In this document: in pieces, positions 51,482 to 60,023 of the stretch
Layout of the letters: every line of letters starts with the position of its first letter
Position numbering within the stretch: the first letter of the stretch is position 1
Source: JALYGJ01 sp963781705
GTDB lineage: Bacteria; Chloroflexota; Limnocylindria; Limnocylindrales; CSP1-4
NCBI GenBank assembly: GCA_963781705.1
Contig: CAWAGP010000001.1
Coordinates: forward strand, 744,001-808,000
Direction of reading: 5' to 3'
DNA: 64,000 nt
Notes under the pieces: generated by a model
What the model saw: the letters and a program-made list of their open reading frames with translations, nothing else
Databases searched by the model: none
What the model was told of the DNA's origin: nothing
Position numbers and translations under genes: made by a program

Positions 51482-51660
51482 CGATGTCGCGTTCGCGCGG
51501 CAGAACTGCCCCAGGCGCAAGGTCATGGGTAGGTTGGGTTAGGGTAGCCGGTGCAGCCGGCGTGATAGATGCCCTTGTGGCGTGGCAGGGCTCAGCAGCT
51601 TCGGTTGCTGGATCGGCCGGGACAGTGCGGCGACCCCTCTTCGGAGGGGTCGCTTCGTTT
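51482..51660 (+). ncRNA. candidate structured small RNA (about 180 nt), 6S-like size
   Basis: A promoter and a terminator bracket about 180 nt with no plausible gene: the only plus ORF from ATG 51484 runs 600 nt, past the terminator and antisense to the kinase. Visible folding: GCCGG/CCGGC hairpin near 51546-51560, a 7-bp hairpin closed by TTCG (51593-51610), and long-range pairing of CTGCC near the 5' side with GGCAG about 51583-51588 and CAAGG with CCTTG. Size and 5'-3' pairing recall 6S RNA, but no SRP, tmRNA or RNase P core motif is seen. The identity is open. Confidence 0.55.
51630..51660 (+). terminator. intrinsic terminator of the small RNA
   Basis: A 10-bp perfect stem GCGACCCCTC/GAGGGGTCGC with a TTCG tetraloop, then TTCGTTT. 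It has no T-run on the opposite strand, so it serves plus-strand transcription. Confidence 0.85.
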
Positions 51661-51661
51661 A

Positions 51662-52732
51662 TCAGCGGCGCTGGATCAGCTGCGCCGCGGAACGGTCTGC
51701 GGTTCGCAACTTGGCATCCCACCCGGCGAGTGCGCGCCGCAGTCGTTCGCCTGCCCCCGGTTCGGCACCTGAAACCGACCGCTCTTCGCTGCGATCGAGG
51801 GCCAGCAGCACGGCACCGGCGACCGGCGGCCAGCCCAGGCGAACCAGGCGCGCCTCCCGAGCCGCCCCCTGGATACGTCTTTCCAGTGCCTGGTAGAAGG
51901 GCGCGAACTCGGTCCGGAACACCCCGCCGGCGAGCACGACCTCCGGTGCCCGGCGGCCGAGGCGCAGACGTTGCATCAGGACGGCCGCCATCGTGCCCAG
52001 CTCGTCGGCAAGGCGGTCGACGATGTCTCGGGCGACCTCGTCGCCTGCTTCCGCCTCACCGAACACGACGGGTGATAGCTCGCTGAGGCGGTCACTGGCG
52101 ATACGGCCGAGATAGAGCGCGTGCACGAGCGCGGGCGGGCGCCTGAGCCCGAAGTAATGCGGCACTGCCCGCTCCAGCGATGTATGCGGCCCGCGGTGGT
52201 CGTCGCCGCGCACAGCTGCCTGCAGACCCGCCATGCCCACGCCTCCGGCGCCACCCCAGTCGCCCGCGATGTCACCCACTCCGGGAAAGCGCGCCGAGCG
52301 ACCGTTCGGGGCGATGGCCGCGGCATTGATGCCTTGACCGCACACAAGTGCGACGCCCCAACTGCCGGATGTGCCGGCGCGCAGTGCACCCATCGTGTCG
52401 TTCACGATGCACACGTCGTCCGCCACCGCCATCCGTTCGATGGCGCCCGTCAACAGGCGCACGTCTTCGGGGTAGTCGGCACCGGCCAGCGCCGCAACCA
52501 ATTTTGCGACGGGCTGCGAAGCATCGTGGCCGGCATCGCGGAGGACTCCCTGCACGAGCTCACGCAGGCGGGTCATGCCGACCGCGAGCGGCACAACCTG
52601 GTGCGAGATAGTTGCGCCGCGGCGCGCGCCCAGAACCCGCCCGGCACGGTCGGCGAGGACGACATCGGCCTTGGAATTACCCCCATCGATGCCCAATACC
52701 AAGGGCAACGGAGGACGACTGCTATCGATCAC
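51662..52732 (-). CDS. BadF/BadG/BcrA/BcrD-type ATPase, probable N-acetylglucosamine kinase
   Basis: 356 residues of the ASKHA fold. VLGIDGGNSKADVVLADRAG is the phosphate-1 motif; GDIAGDWGGAGGVGMAGLQA holds the adenosine loop, and EVVLAGGVFRTEFAPF the second. In bacteria these are mostly GlcNAc or glucosamine kinases. The start may be GTG 52732 or GTG 52768, which overlaps the upstream deacetylase gene by 19 nt. Last gene of the ABC/deacetylase operon. Confidence 0.82.
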   Translation of the reverse strand: MIDSSRPPLPLVLGIDGGNSKADVVLADRAGRVLGARRGATISHQVVPLAVGMTRLRELVQGVLRDAGHDASQPVAKLVAALAGADYPEDVRLLTGAIERMAVADDVCIVNDTMGALRAGTSGSWGVALVCGQGINAAAIAPNGRSARFPGVGDIAGDWGGAGGVGMAGLQAAVRGDDHRGPHTSLERAVPHYFGLRRPPALVHALYLGRIASDRLSELSPVVFGEAEAGDEVARDIVDRLADELGTMAAVLMQRLRLGRRAPEVVLAGGVFRTEFAPFYQALERRIQGAAREARLVRLGWPPVAGAVLLALDRSEERSVSGAEPGAGERLRRALAGWDAKLRTADRSAAQLIQRR

Positions 52733-52749
52733 CAGACGATGATGGCGGA

Positions 52750-53394
52750 TCAGCCCGTCCCCGGCCACCCGGCGGCCCGATCCCAGGCCGCGCGCACCGG
52801 CACGCTGTCCAGCCGGTCGACGGTCACGAACTCTGCGCCAACGTCACGCAACGCTGCGATCAATCCCGGCAGCGCGGTCGCACTCAACCTCGGCCAACCA
52901 TGCATCAGCACGATTGCCCCGTCGCCGTGCTCGTGTGTGCCGGCGACCACGCGCTCGATGATGGACGCGCTGCTGCGTGACGCCCAGTCACGCGAGTCGA
53001 CGTTCCAGCCGACATTGCGGTAACCCAGGCGCGCAAGCCCGTCGAGGACACGCGTGCCGCGGTCCACGGCACCGAATGGACAGCGGAACCAAGGGCGCGG
53101 ATCCGTGCCGGTGACGTCCCGGATCGCGACCGTAGCCGCGCGCACGTCAGAGGCGAGGCCGGCGCGCGAGAACATCGGCATCCTCGCGTGGAAGTGCGAG
53201 TGACTGCCGATGAGGTGGCCGGCGTCAGCGATCGCGCGCGCCGTCTTTGGATAAGCCTGCACCCAGCGGCCCTGCAGGAACATCGTTGCCGGTACGGCGG
53301 CTGCTCCCAGCGCCTCGAGGATGGCCTCGGTCACGCCGACGTTTGTCGACCGATCGGGATGCTCAACATCGATGGTCAGCGCGACTCGCATCAT
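52750..53394 (-). CDS. polysaccharide deacetylase (NodB homology, CE4)
   Basis: 214 residues. The metal-binding motif 1 is TIDVEH in place of TFDDG, motif 2 is GSHSHFHARM (HxxxH), motif 3 WFRCPFGAV (RxPxG). Deacetylates chitooligosaccharides or peptidoglycan. No signal peptide, so the substrate would be cytosolic, such as an imported oligosaccharide. Four nt from the permease stop. Confidence 0.82.
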   Translation of the reverse strand: MMRVALTIDVEHPDRSTNVGVTEAILEALGAAAVPATMFLQGRWVQAYPKTARAIADAGHLIGSHSHFHARMPMFSRAGLASDVRAATVAIRDVTGTDPRPWFRCPFGAVDRGTRVLDGLARLGYRNVGWNVDSRDWASRSSASIIERVVAGTHEHGDGAIVLMHGWPRLSATALPGLIAALRDVGAEFVTVDRLDSVPVRAAWDRAAGWPGTG

Positions 53395-53398
53395 CGCG

Positions 53399-54520
53399 TC
53401 AGCGCTCCACGCCGGTGATGACCACGCCGCGCGTGAACGCGCGCTGGAAGATGACGTAGACGATTACCGGGATGATCAGGGTCATCAGCGTGCCCGCCTG
53501 AAGAAGCGAAGGCTCGCGGCTGTGGATGCCGTTGAAGCGTTGAAGACCGACGGCGAGGGGCTGCAACTCCGGCTGCGTGGTCAGGTAGATGAGCGGCTCG
53601 AAGAAGTTGTTCCACGAGTAGACGAAGTGGAAGATACCGACCGCGATGATGACCGGCCACGACTGCGGGAGGATGATCGAGACCAACGTCCGGAACGGCC
53701 CGGCGCCGTCCATGGCCGCTGCCTCGTCCATCTCACGCGGGATGGTCATGAAGTATTGGCGCATGAGGAACACGTCGTAGGCGTTGGCGAAGAATGTCGG
53801 TACGAGCAGCGGCGCCCAGGCGATCGCCGGGTTCGGATCGCCGATCACGCCCAGCCAGCGCCACACGGCATAAGTCGGGATGGTGGTGACGATCGTCGGC
53901 AGGAAGATCGTCGAGATCAGGATCAGGAAGAGCACGTTGCGCCCGGGGAAGCGGAAGCGCGCGAAGCCGTAGGCCACCAGAGTGCACGACACGAGCACCC
54001 CGATCATGCCGACTATGGCGATGACCAACGTGTTGAACAACAGGCGCGGGTACTCGAGCAGGTCCCACACAGTGGCGAAGTTCTCGAAGTGCGGCGCGAA
54101 GATCCACGCACGGCCGAGTGCGCGCCACGAGCCCTGCCAGGTGATGTCGCCCTGCTCGGGCTGCAGGGGGTCGATGAACACGCTGCTCGTCCGGCCTGGT
54201 TGGACAAGCGCCAACTCGAGCGTCTGGCCGTCGATCGGCACCTCGTAGACGTCGTAGGTGCGTCCCTGGTAGTCGAAGGTCACCGGGTCGGCCGGCCATA
54301 GCGGCGCACCGAGCTGCGTGATCTGATCGCGCGTCTTGAGCGACATCGAGGCCGACTGCAGCAGGGGCGCCAGAAAGGCGGCGATCGCGCAGGTGGCGAT
54401 CAGGGTCACCAGAAACGTCTTGCTGCCGTTGCGCAGTCGCGGCGCACGCGGCCGCGCCTGCTTCACCGGCTTCACAGCCTGCGCGTCGCCAGGCCGCACC
54501 TTCGCCACCGCTTCAGCCAT
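53399..54520 (-). CDS. sugar ABC transporter permease (MalG type) with long extracytoplasmic insert
   Basis: 373 residues. Five or six helices plus the EAA loop (DEAAAMDGAGPFRTLVSIIL, then PQSWP) near residue 270. About 100 residues between the first helix and the core, with no hydrophobic span, form an extracytoplasmic insert (FDYQGRTYDVYEVPI region), longer than most MalG. ATG at 54520. Works with the next permease and the binding protein; the ATPase gene is not in the operon and may be a shared MsmK-like protein. Confidence 0.9.
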   Translation of the reverse strand: MAEAVAKVRPGDAQAVKPVKQARPRAPRLRNGSKTFLVTLIATCAIAAFLAPLLQSASMSLKTRDQITQLGAPLWPADPVTFDYQGRTYDVYEVPIDGQTLELALVQPGRTSSVFIDPLQPEQGDITWQGSWRALGRAWIFAPHFENFATVWDLLEYPRLLFNTLVIAIVGMIGVLVSCTLVAYGFARFRFPGRNVLFLILISTIFLPTIVTTIPTYAVWRWLGVIGDPNPAIAWAPLLVPTFFANAYDVFLMRQYFMTIPREMDEAAAMDGAGPFRTLVSIILPQSWPVIIAVGIFHFVYSWNNFFEPLIYLTTQPELQPLAVGLQRFNGIHSREPSLLQAGTLMTLIIPVIVYVIFQRAFTRGVVITGVER

Positions 54521-54522
54521 GC

Positions 54523-55458
54523 TCAGCGCTCGCCCGCGTAGTAGACCCAGCGGCGCGCCGACGCGAACAGCGCAACCGTGACGACCAGGGTCACCAGGAA
54601 GAGCAGCCAGGCCAGGGTTGCCCCGTACGACATGCGCTGGAAGGTGAAGAAGTTCTTGTAGATGTAGAGATTGAAAAAGTAGGTCGTGCCGCCCGGCTCG
54701 CCGGTCCCGTTCTTGAGGACGAACGGCACCAGGAAGTATTGCATCACCTCGACGACGCCGAGGGTCAGCGAGTAGAAGATCACCGGCGACATCAACGGCA
54801 GGGTCACGTGGCGAAGCTGCCCCCACCAACCGGCGCCGTCGATCTTGGCCGCGTCATACAGCTCGGTGGGCACGCCCTTCAGGCCGGCCATGTTGACGAT
54901 TACGGCGCCGCCGATGCCCCACAGGCCGACCAGCACCAGGCCCGGATAGATCCACGTTGGATCGTTCAGCCAATCGGGTGGATTGGACCACCCGAGCGCG
55001 CGCAGGCCCTGGTTGAGCCAGCCGGTGTCGGGCAGCAGCGTGTTCTGCCAGATGAGCACGCCGGCGACGAACGGAACGACATACGGGAGGAAGACAAGGA
55101 CGCGGAACAGGCTCGCCGCGCGCAGCCGCGGACTGTTGAGGATCAGGGCGACGACCAGGGGCACGATCATCGTCATCGGCAGCCACAGCAGGGCGAAGGT
55201 AAATGTCACCTGCAGCGACGCCCAGACCTGCGGGTCGGCGATCAGATCCTGGTAGTTCTTGAGACCAACGAATGCGAACGGCGCCGACGACGACAGGTTG
55301 AGGTTGGTGAACGAGAAGACGATTGTCGCCAGCGTAGGCAACAGGGTGAACAGGAAGAAGCCGATGATCCACGGCGACAGGAAGATGAGCCCCCAGAGCG
55401 CCTCACGGCGCTCCAGGGGCGACAGCTTCCGCGGCCGTGGCAGTGCGAGTCTCAGCAT
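54523..55458 (-). CDS. sugar ABC transporter permease (MalF/UgpA type)
   Basis: 311 residues with six membrane helices. Start LSPLERREALWGLIFLSPWI and the EAA loop (LYDAAKIDGAGWWGQLRHV) are standard. No long insert. ATG 55458, 34 nt after the binding protein; the stop is 2 nt from the other permease start. Confidence 0.92.
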   Translation of the reverse strand: MLRLALPRPRKLSPLERREALWGLIFLSPWIIGFFLFTLLPTLATIVFSFTNLNLSSSAPFAFVGLKNYQDLIADPQVWASLQVTFTFALLWLPMTMIVPLVVALILNSPRLRAASLFRVLVFLPYVVPFVAGVLIWQNTLLPDTGWLNQGLRALGWSNPPDWLNDPTWIYPGLVLVGLWGIGGAVIVNMAGLKGVPTELYDAAKIDGAGWWGQLRHVTLPLMSPVIFYSLTLGVVEVMQYFLVPFVLKNGTGEPGGTTYFFNLYIYKNFFTFQRMSYGATLAWLLFLVTLVVTVALFASARRWVYYAGER

Positions 55459-55492
55459 CTCGGCCCGGCGCTCAGCGCGTCGTGCACGCGCG

Positions 55493-57073
55493 CTACTTGT
55501 TCCAGATGGTTTGCAGGTCCTGCCTCATCTGCGCGATCTGAGCGTCCATGTCCAGACCGGACTGGGTGTCCCACCTGGTGGCGTACGTGTTGATGGCGCT
55601 GACGGACTCGTTATAGGTGTTGTCGCCGGATTGATTGACCGGCAGCGGTGACTCGAAGTTGGGCACGTCGGCATGGTCGATGCCGTCGATGGCCACCTGC
55701 CAGTCGACCGGCTGCTGGAGCGTGAAGCCCGACGAGAGCGTGTCGAAGAAGTCCTGGCGGAGCGCCTCGCGCGCGGGCATCGCCCCGTAAATCTGCGTCA
55801 GCGGGCCGGCGGCATCGCCGAGCAGGTACTGCAGCACGGTGAATGCCGCGTCGGGATTCTTGGTCTCCTTCCAGATGCGGAACGTGTCGGCATTGAACGC
55901 CGCGGTCTGCGACCCGTTGTAGCCGGGTACCGCCGCGATGTCCCAGTTGTCACCGGCACCTTCCATGCAGTACGTCGACCACAGGAAGTTCTCGGCCATG
56001 GCGACCCTGCCGTCACAGAACGGCACACCATCCGGGTTCCACACGTTCTGGTCGTTAAAGTGCGAGCCGTCCATGATGAAGTGGTCGTTCCACATTCCGT
56101 CGTAGTACCACTTCCAGGCGGCCGACCACTGATCAGGAATCTGCGCGGTTCCGTCGGCCGCGGCGAGCGAGCCGGCACCCCAGAAAGCGCCCAAGCCGCG
56201 CAGGTCGTCGCGCTGCGGCTCGAAGCCGTATTGCGCGATGTTGCCCGGGTCGAAGCCAGCCTGCGTCGCGTCCTTGCCGCTCTGATCGACGGTCAGGAGC
56301 ATGCCGATCACACGCGCGGTGTCGTAGTCCCACGGCACCGACGAGCCGTCGGCCACGCCCAACGCGGTGGCCGCTGCGCCCACGGCGACGTATGGGTCAC
56401 CGTACTTGTGTGGCGGCTCGTTGATGCCGATTTCGGCAAATGCGTCGCGCTGGTAGTAGAGCTCCGACGGGTAGATGGCGAAGGGCAGCCCTTCCTGGTG
56501 ATCACCGACCTTGAAGAAGTCGATCGTGCTGCTCTCGAATTGGCTCGTGTCGTAGCCGGTCTGCTGGATCAACGGCCCCAGATCCAGCCAGTGGCCGGAG
56601 AACGCGTTGGCACCGCCGAAACCGACCGGGCCAACGATGTCGGGCGGATTGCCGCCGGCGATCTCGGTCGCCAGCGTGTCGTACGCCTGGGCGTAGATCA
56701 CGAACTCGCCCTGGATCTGGACGTCGCTGTGGGCCGCATTGAAGTCGTTGATGACCTGGGTCTCGACGGCGACCTGCTCAGGCGCATCGCCAGCGCCAAG
56801 GCAGCAGTACCAGCGCACCACCTTGACTCCCGGTGCGACTGATTGCGGGGCCACGATGATGGGTGTCGGGGCCGGCGTCTCGGACGGCGCCGCTTCGGTT
56901 GGCTGGGCCTCAGTGGGCTGGGCGCCCGTCGGTTGGGCCGTGGTCGCCTGGCTGGTCGGCGCGGCCGCAGTTGGCGCCGGCGGGGTCGGCGTCTGCGCCG
57001 GGGTAGCGGCACAGCCCGCCAGCAAGATGCCGACCACGGCAATCGCCGCGGATCGGAGCCATGGTGCTTTCAT
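55493..57073 (-). CDS. sugar-binding lipoprotein of an ABC transporter
   Basis: 526 residues of the family 1 extracellular solute-binding fold. Signal with lipobox ILLAGCAAT (Cys21), then a Thr/Pro/Ala-rich linker of about 50, and the binding domain with EQVAVETQVINDFNAAHSD and NPPDIVGPVGFGGANAF. The RWYCCLGAGDAPE segment carries adjacent cysteines. The ligand is not known. The ATG overlaps the GntR stop as ATGA. Confidence 0.92.
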   Translation of the reverse strand: MKAPWLRSAAIAVVGILLAGCAATPAQTPTPPAPTAAAPTSQATTAQPTGAQPTEAQPTEAAPSETPAPTPIIVAPQSVAPGVKVVRWYCCLGAGDAPEQVAVETQVINDFNAAHSDVQIQGEFVIYAQAYDTLATEIAGGNPPDIVGPVGFGGANAFSGHWLDLGPLIQQTGYDTSQFESSTIDFFKVGDHQEGLPFAIYPSELYYQRDAFAEIGINEPPHKYGDPYVAVGAAATALGVADGSSVPWDYDTARVIGMLLTVDQSGKDATQAGFDPGNIAQYGFEPQRDDLRGLGAFWGAGSLAAADGTAQIPDQWSAAWKWYYDGMWNDHFIMDGSHFNDQNVWNPDGVPFCDGRVAMAENFLWSTYCMEGAGDNWDIAAVPGYNGSQTAAFNADTFRIWKETKNPDAAFTVLQYLLGDAAGPLTQIYGAMPAREALRQDFFDTLSSGFTLQQPVDWQVAIDGIDHADVPNFESPLPVNQSGDNTYNESVSAINTYATRWDTQSGLDMDAQIAQMRQDLQTIWNK

Positions 57074-57949
57074 CGCTCGCCTCCTCGATCGGTGGTGGAC
57101 AGGGCAGCAACGGCGCTGGTGATCGTCGTGGGTCTCCTCCCTCTCGGTCGTAGCCCGCTCTGATGGCGGTTGACTCTGACGGTGCGTTCGACGTAATAGC
57201 GCGTGCGATCGCCGCGCACGTAAGTCCGCGCAAACTCGACAGCGATGCCCGCGACCGAGTAGGCGATGCCCTCGACCAGCAGGGCCGGCTGGCGCGGTTT
57301 ACCGCCGAGCAACGCCGCTTCGCGCGCGTGGAGCAGGACAGGCTCAAACGTCTCGCGGGCACGGACGACTTCCGTGCCGTAGCGCTCGCTGAGCAGCAGG
57401 TAGAGCGAGCCACGCTCGAGATCGCTCGCGAGCAGACCCGGAAAGCGCTCCGCCGGCAGGTGCGACCTGCTCCAGCAGCAGGGGTTCGCCGTCGGCCAGT
57501 CGCAGTCGCTCGAGGAAGAGGGTCGGCGAGCCCGGCTCGAGCTCCAACGCGGCCGCAACGATCTCGCTGGCCCGCTCGGGACGCGCCGCCACCACTCGCG
57601 TTCGCGGGTCCAATCCGCGCGTCTGCATCTCTTCGGTGAACGACATTGGTTCGTCGAGGTCGCGGTCGATGCGCGGCGCGAGTACGAACGTGCCCCGACC
57701 GCGCGTGCGCTCGACGCGACCCTCACGCGTCAGCTCGTCGAGTGCCCGCCGGACGGTGATCAGGCTCACGCCATACTGCCGCGCCAGCTCGCGCTCGGGC
57801 GGCAGCTGATGGCCTGCCGGCCAGTGGCCGTCGTCGATCATCGCTCGCACGTCGAGGTAGACCTGGTGGTAGAACGGGATTGGCCCGAGTTCGAGCCGGA
57901 AGCGAGCCAACTCGTCTCCTCCATTCGAGCGGTCCGTCCGCGCGGCCAA
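57070..57949 (-). pseudogene. GntR/HutC-family regulator broken by a frameshift
   Basis: The N-terminal half (wHTH: PERELARQYGVSLITVRRAL and TRGRGTFVLAP) is in one frame and the ligand-binding UTRA domain in another: HLPAERFPGLLASDLERGSL follows LLLEQV after a net one-base shift at about 57462-57470. The second frame goes on through YYVERTVRVNRH and stops at 57070, exactly overlapping the binding-protein ATG. That coupling suggests a working gene not long ago, or an assembly error. About 293 residues when repaired. It would control this operon through the palindrome at 57973. Confidence 0.8.
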
Positions 57950-57972
57950 GGGCTTGACCGCGATTGCTCATA

Positions 57973-57984
57973 TGCTTATAAGCA
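57973..57984. promoter_or_regulatory. palindromic operator of the GntR-GH4 divergent region
   Basis: TGCTTATAAGCA, a perfect 12-bp palindrome, with outer TTGCT at 57964 and AGCAA at 57981-57985. It lies in the 65-bp divergent gap between gntR and the GH4 gene, as expected for a HutC-type GntR site. Confidence 0.6.
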
Positions 57985-58014
57985 AGTCGACAGCCTGCTG
58001 TCAAGGGGAGCCCA

Positions 58015-59301
58015 ATGGGTTTGAAGATTGCCGTGGTCGGCGGGGGCAGCACTTACACGCCGGAGCTGGTGGATGGGATCGCCCGCCGCTCGACGCGCCT
58101 GGCCACCGATGAGCTGGTCCTGTACGACATCGATCCCATGCGTCGCGAGGTCGTCGGCGGCCTGGCGGCGAGGATGCTGCGCCGCGGCGGCTGGCCAGGC
58201 CGGCTGGTCATCACCGGCGACCGCGACGAAGCGCTCGACGGCGCCGACTTCGTGCTCGTCCAGCTGCGCGTCGGCGGCCAGCAGGCACGTCTCGTCGACG
58301 AGACGCTACCCAACCGCTTTGGCGCCATCGGCCAGGAAACGACCGGCCCGGGCGGCTTCGCCAAGGCGCTGCGCACGGTGCCGGTGGTCCTGGACATCGC
58401 CGAGGAGGTGGGCCGCCGCGCCAATCGCGGGGCGTGGATCGTCGACTTCACCAACCCGGTCGGCATCGTCACCCGCGCACTGCTCGACGAGGGCCATCGG
58501 GCGATCGGCCTGTGCAACGTGGCCATCGGACTGCAGCGCCGCTTCGCGGCGCGGTTCGGCGTCCAGCCCGACGAGGTCGACCTTGAGCACGTCGGGCTCA
58601 ACCACCTCTCCTGGGAGCGGGCCGTCCGCGTGGCCGGCGTCGACCGCCTGCCGGAGATGATCGAGGCGGATGCGGACGAGCTGGGCGATATGGTGGGTGT
58701 GCCGGGGGGGATCGTGCGCGCTGTCGGCGCCCTGCCCTCCTACTACCTGCGTTACTACTACTGCACCGACGAGGTGCTGCGTGAGCAACGCGACGGCCAC
58801 ACGCGAGCGCAGGAGGTGATGGACATCGAGCACGACCTGCTCGAGCTGTACCGCGACCCGTCGCTCGACACCAAGCCGGAGCTGCTCGAGCACCGCGGCG
58901 GCGCCTTCTACAGCGAGGCGGCCGCGCAGTTGATCGCTTCACTCCACGACGGACGGGGCGACGTCCAGGTGGTCGACACGTATAACCGCGGTGCCCTGCC
59001 AGGACTGCCCGACGATGTCGTGGTCGAGGTCCCGTCGCGCATCACGCGCGATGGCGCCGAACCCCTCAGCCTGGCGCCGCTGGCGCCGGACATGCACGGA
59101 CTCGTGGAAGCGGCGCGCGGCTACGAGGAACTGACCATCGCGGCCGCCAAAAACGGTGATCGGCAGGTTGCCTTGCGCGCCCTGCTGGCCAATCCGCTGG
59201 TGCCCGGTTGGTCGGCCGCAGAGCCGATGCTCGACGCGCTGCTCGAGGCCAACCGCGAGTACCTGCCGCGCTTCTTCGCCGAGGGCGCGCTGAGTCGCTG
59301 A
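58015..59301 (+). CDS. glycoside hydrolase family 4 (6-phospho-beta-glucosidase type)
   Basis: 428 residues of the NAD- and Mn-dependent GH4. The NAD loop is VVGGGSTYTPEL at the start, the metal-binding Cys in GLCNVAIG and the His in GLNHLSWER. TGPGGFAKALRTVPV and SYYLRYYY also match. GH4 usually acts on 6-phospho-sugars, yet this locus uses ABC uptake and a cytosolic kinase, not a PTS, so phosphorylation may follow import. Shine-Dalgarno GGGGAG 6 nt before the ATG. Confidence 0.92.
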   Translation: MGLKIAVVGGGSTYTPELVDGIARRSTRLATDELVLYDIDPMRREVVGGLAARMLRRGGWPGRLVITGDRDEALDGADFVLVQLRVGGQQARLVDETLPNRFGAIGQETTGPGGFAKALRTVPVVLDIAEEVGRRANRGAWIVDFTNPVGIVTRALLDEGHRAIGLCNVAIGLQRRFAARFGVQPDEVDLEHVGLNHLSWERAVRVAGVDRLPEMIEADADELGDMVGVPGGIVRAVGALPSYYLRYYYCTDEVLREQRDGHTRAQEVMDIEHDLLELYRDPSLDTKPELLEHRGGAFYSEAAAQLIASLHDGRGDVQVVDTYNRGALPGLPDDVVVEVPSRITRDGAEPLSLAPLAPDMHGLVEAARGYEELTIAAAKNGDRQVALRALLANPLVPGWSAAEPMLDALLEANREYLPRFFAEGALSR

Positions 59302-59322
59302 CGGGTAATCTGTGGCGGTCGC

Positions 59323-59398
59323 GCGCCCGTAGCTCAGTGGATAGAGCGTCTGCCTCCGGAGCAGAAGGCCGTGGGTTCGAGTCCCGCCGGGCGCGCCA
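59323..59398 (+). tRNA. tRNA-Arg (CCG), CCA encoded
   Basis: 76 nt with acceptor GCGCCCG/CGGGCGC, anticodon stem TCTGC/GCAGA and loop CTCCGGA giving CCG, T-stem GTGGG/CCCGC, and encoded CCA. Its 3' end is duplicated 3.75 kb downstream. Confidence 0.95.
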
Positions 59399-59609
59399 GC
59401 ACCACCACGACCTGCTCAGGTAGCGCCCATGCCAGGCCATGGCGGTTGGCATCGTCCGTGAGTTCCGCCTCGACCACCTCCCTGTCGTTTACGACGCCCC
59501 TGTCGTAGATGCTCTGCCCGAGCTTCGCGCGCTCCCACTCCCCGCCTTCGGCCCACGACGCCTTCAGGTCGCGCAGGAACCGGACGATCGCGTCGCCATC
59601 AGAGATCAT
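59334..59609 (-). pseudogene. C-terminal remnant resembling a serine recombinase
   Basis: 91 codons antisense through the tRNA 3' half. DLKASWAEGGEWERAKLGQS then IYDRGVVNDREVVEAELTD fits the C-terminal coiled and beta region of large serine recombinases (such as LLFERVVVRDGRIV-like ends). The last 20 residues (ARPAGLEPTAFCSGG...) come from reading the tRNA antisense. No catalytic domain remains. In tRNA-borne elements the integrase gene often abuts the att site, which fits. Confidence 0.4.
59383..59400. repeat. att-like 18-bp direct repeat, left copy (in tRNA-Arg)
   Basis: CCCGCCGGGCGCGCCAGC, covering the tRNA T-stem 3' strand, acceptor 3' strand, CCA and two more bases. The identical copy is at 63138-63155. 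Confidence 0.85.
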
Positions 59610-60023
59610 GAAAGGTGCCTGCCGCCGGACAAGCGGGCGACAAGGTCTGGGTTTGCATGCGGAAACTGACCAGCATGACGGCGAAAACCGTGCCAAGATG
59701 CCTATTGACACTGGGACCAAGCGGGTCCAAGGTGCGCAAGTCTCGAAACTTGATGCCGGCCGATAGCTTGGCCCTAGACACGGTACCGGCTGGGCAGTAA
59801 CAGGAGACCGTTCTGACGCAGTCAAGACTGGGTAAACTTGGGATTCCGTCGAGGTTTAATGGAATCCTTGTCCGCAACGCCCGCGTCATCCAATGGCTCG
59901 CTCGCATGCGGGTCTGGCCACGTGAGCAGGACTTCGTTCGGATGGATAGTCGCGACTTCGAGGCGCTAATGCGGACGACGGGCATGGATCGCGACCTCGC
60001 TGGAGCCCAAGCAGAGACAGCAG
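59610..60023. other. non-coding or unrecognised stretch inside the element
   Basis: About 410 bp with no ORF that I can support; several overlapping short frames look random. A TTGACA lies near 59704 without a matching -10, and the GGACC/GGTCC pair nearby could form a small hairpin. Base composition is more AT-rich than the host genes. Confidence 0.4.

Noticed and set aside
51484..52086. Plus ORF of 200 codons starting 8 nt after a good -10 box
   Set aside because: It runs through a strong terminator and then antisense to the kinase gene; composition is Arg/Pro-rich. The promoter fits a non-coding RNA better.
59066..59452. Minus ORF across the tRNA-Arg with a RARRDSNPRPSAPEADALST-type sequence
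   Set aside because: This is the familiar translation of a tRNA-Arg read antisense and appears as a false protein in many genomes.
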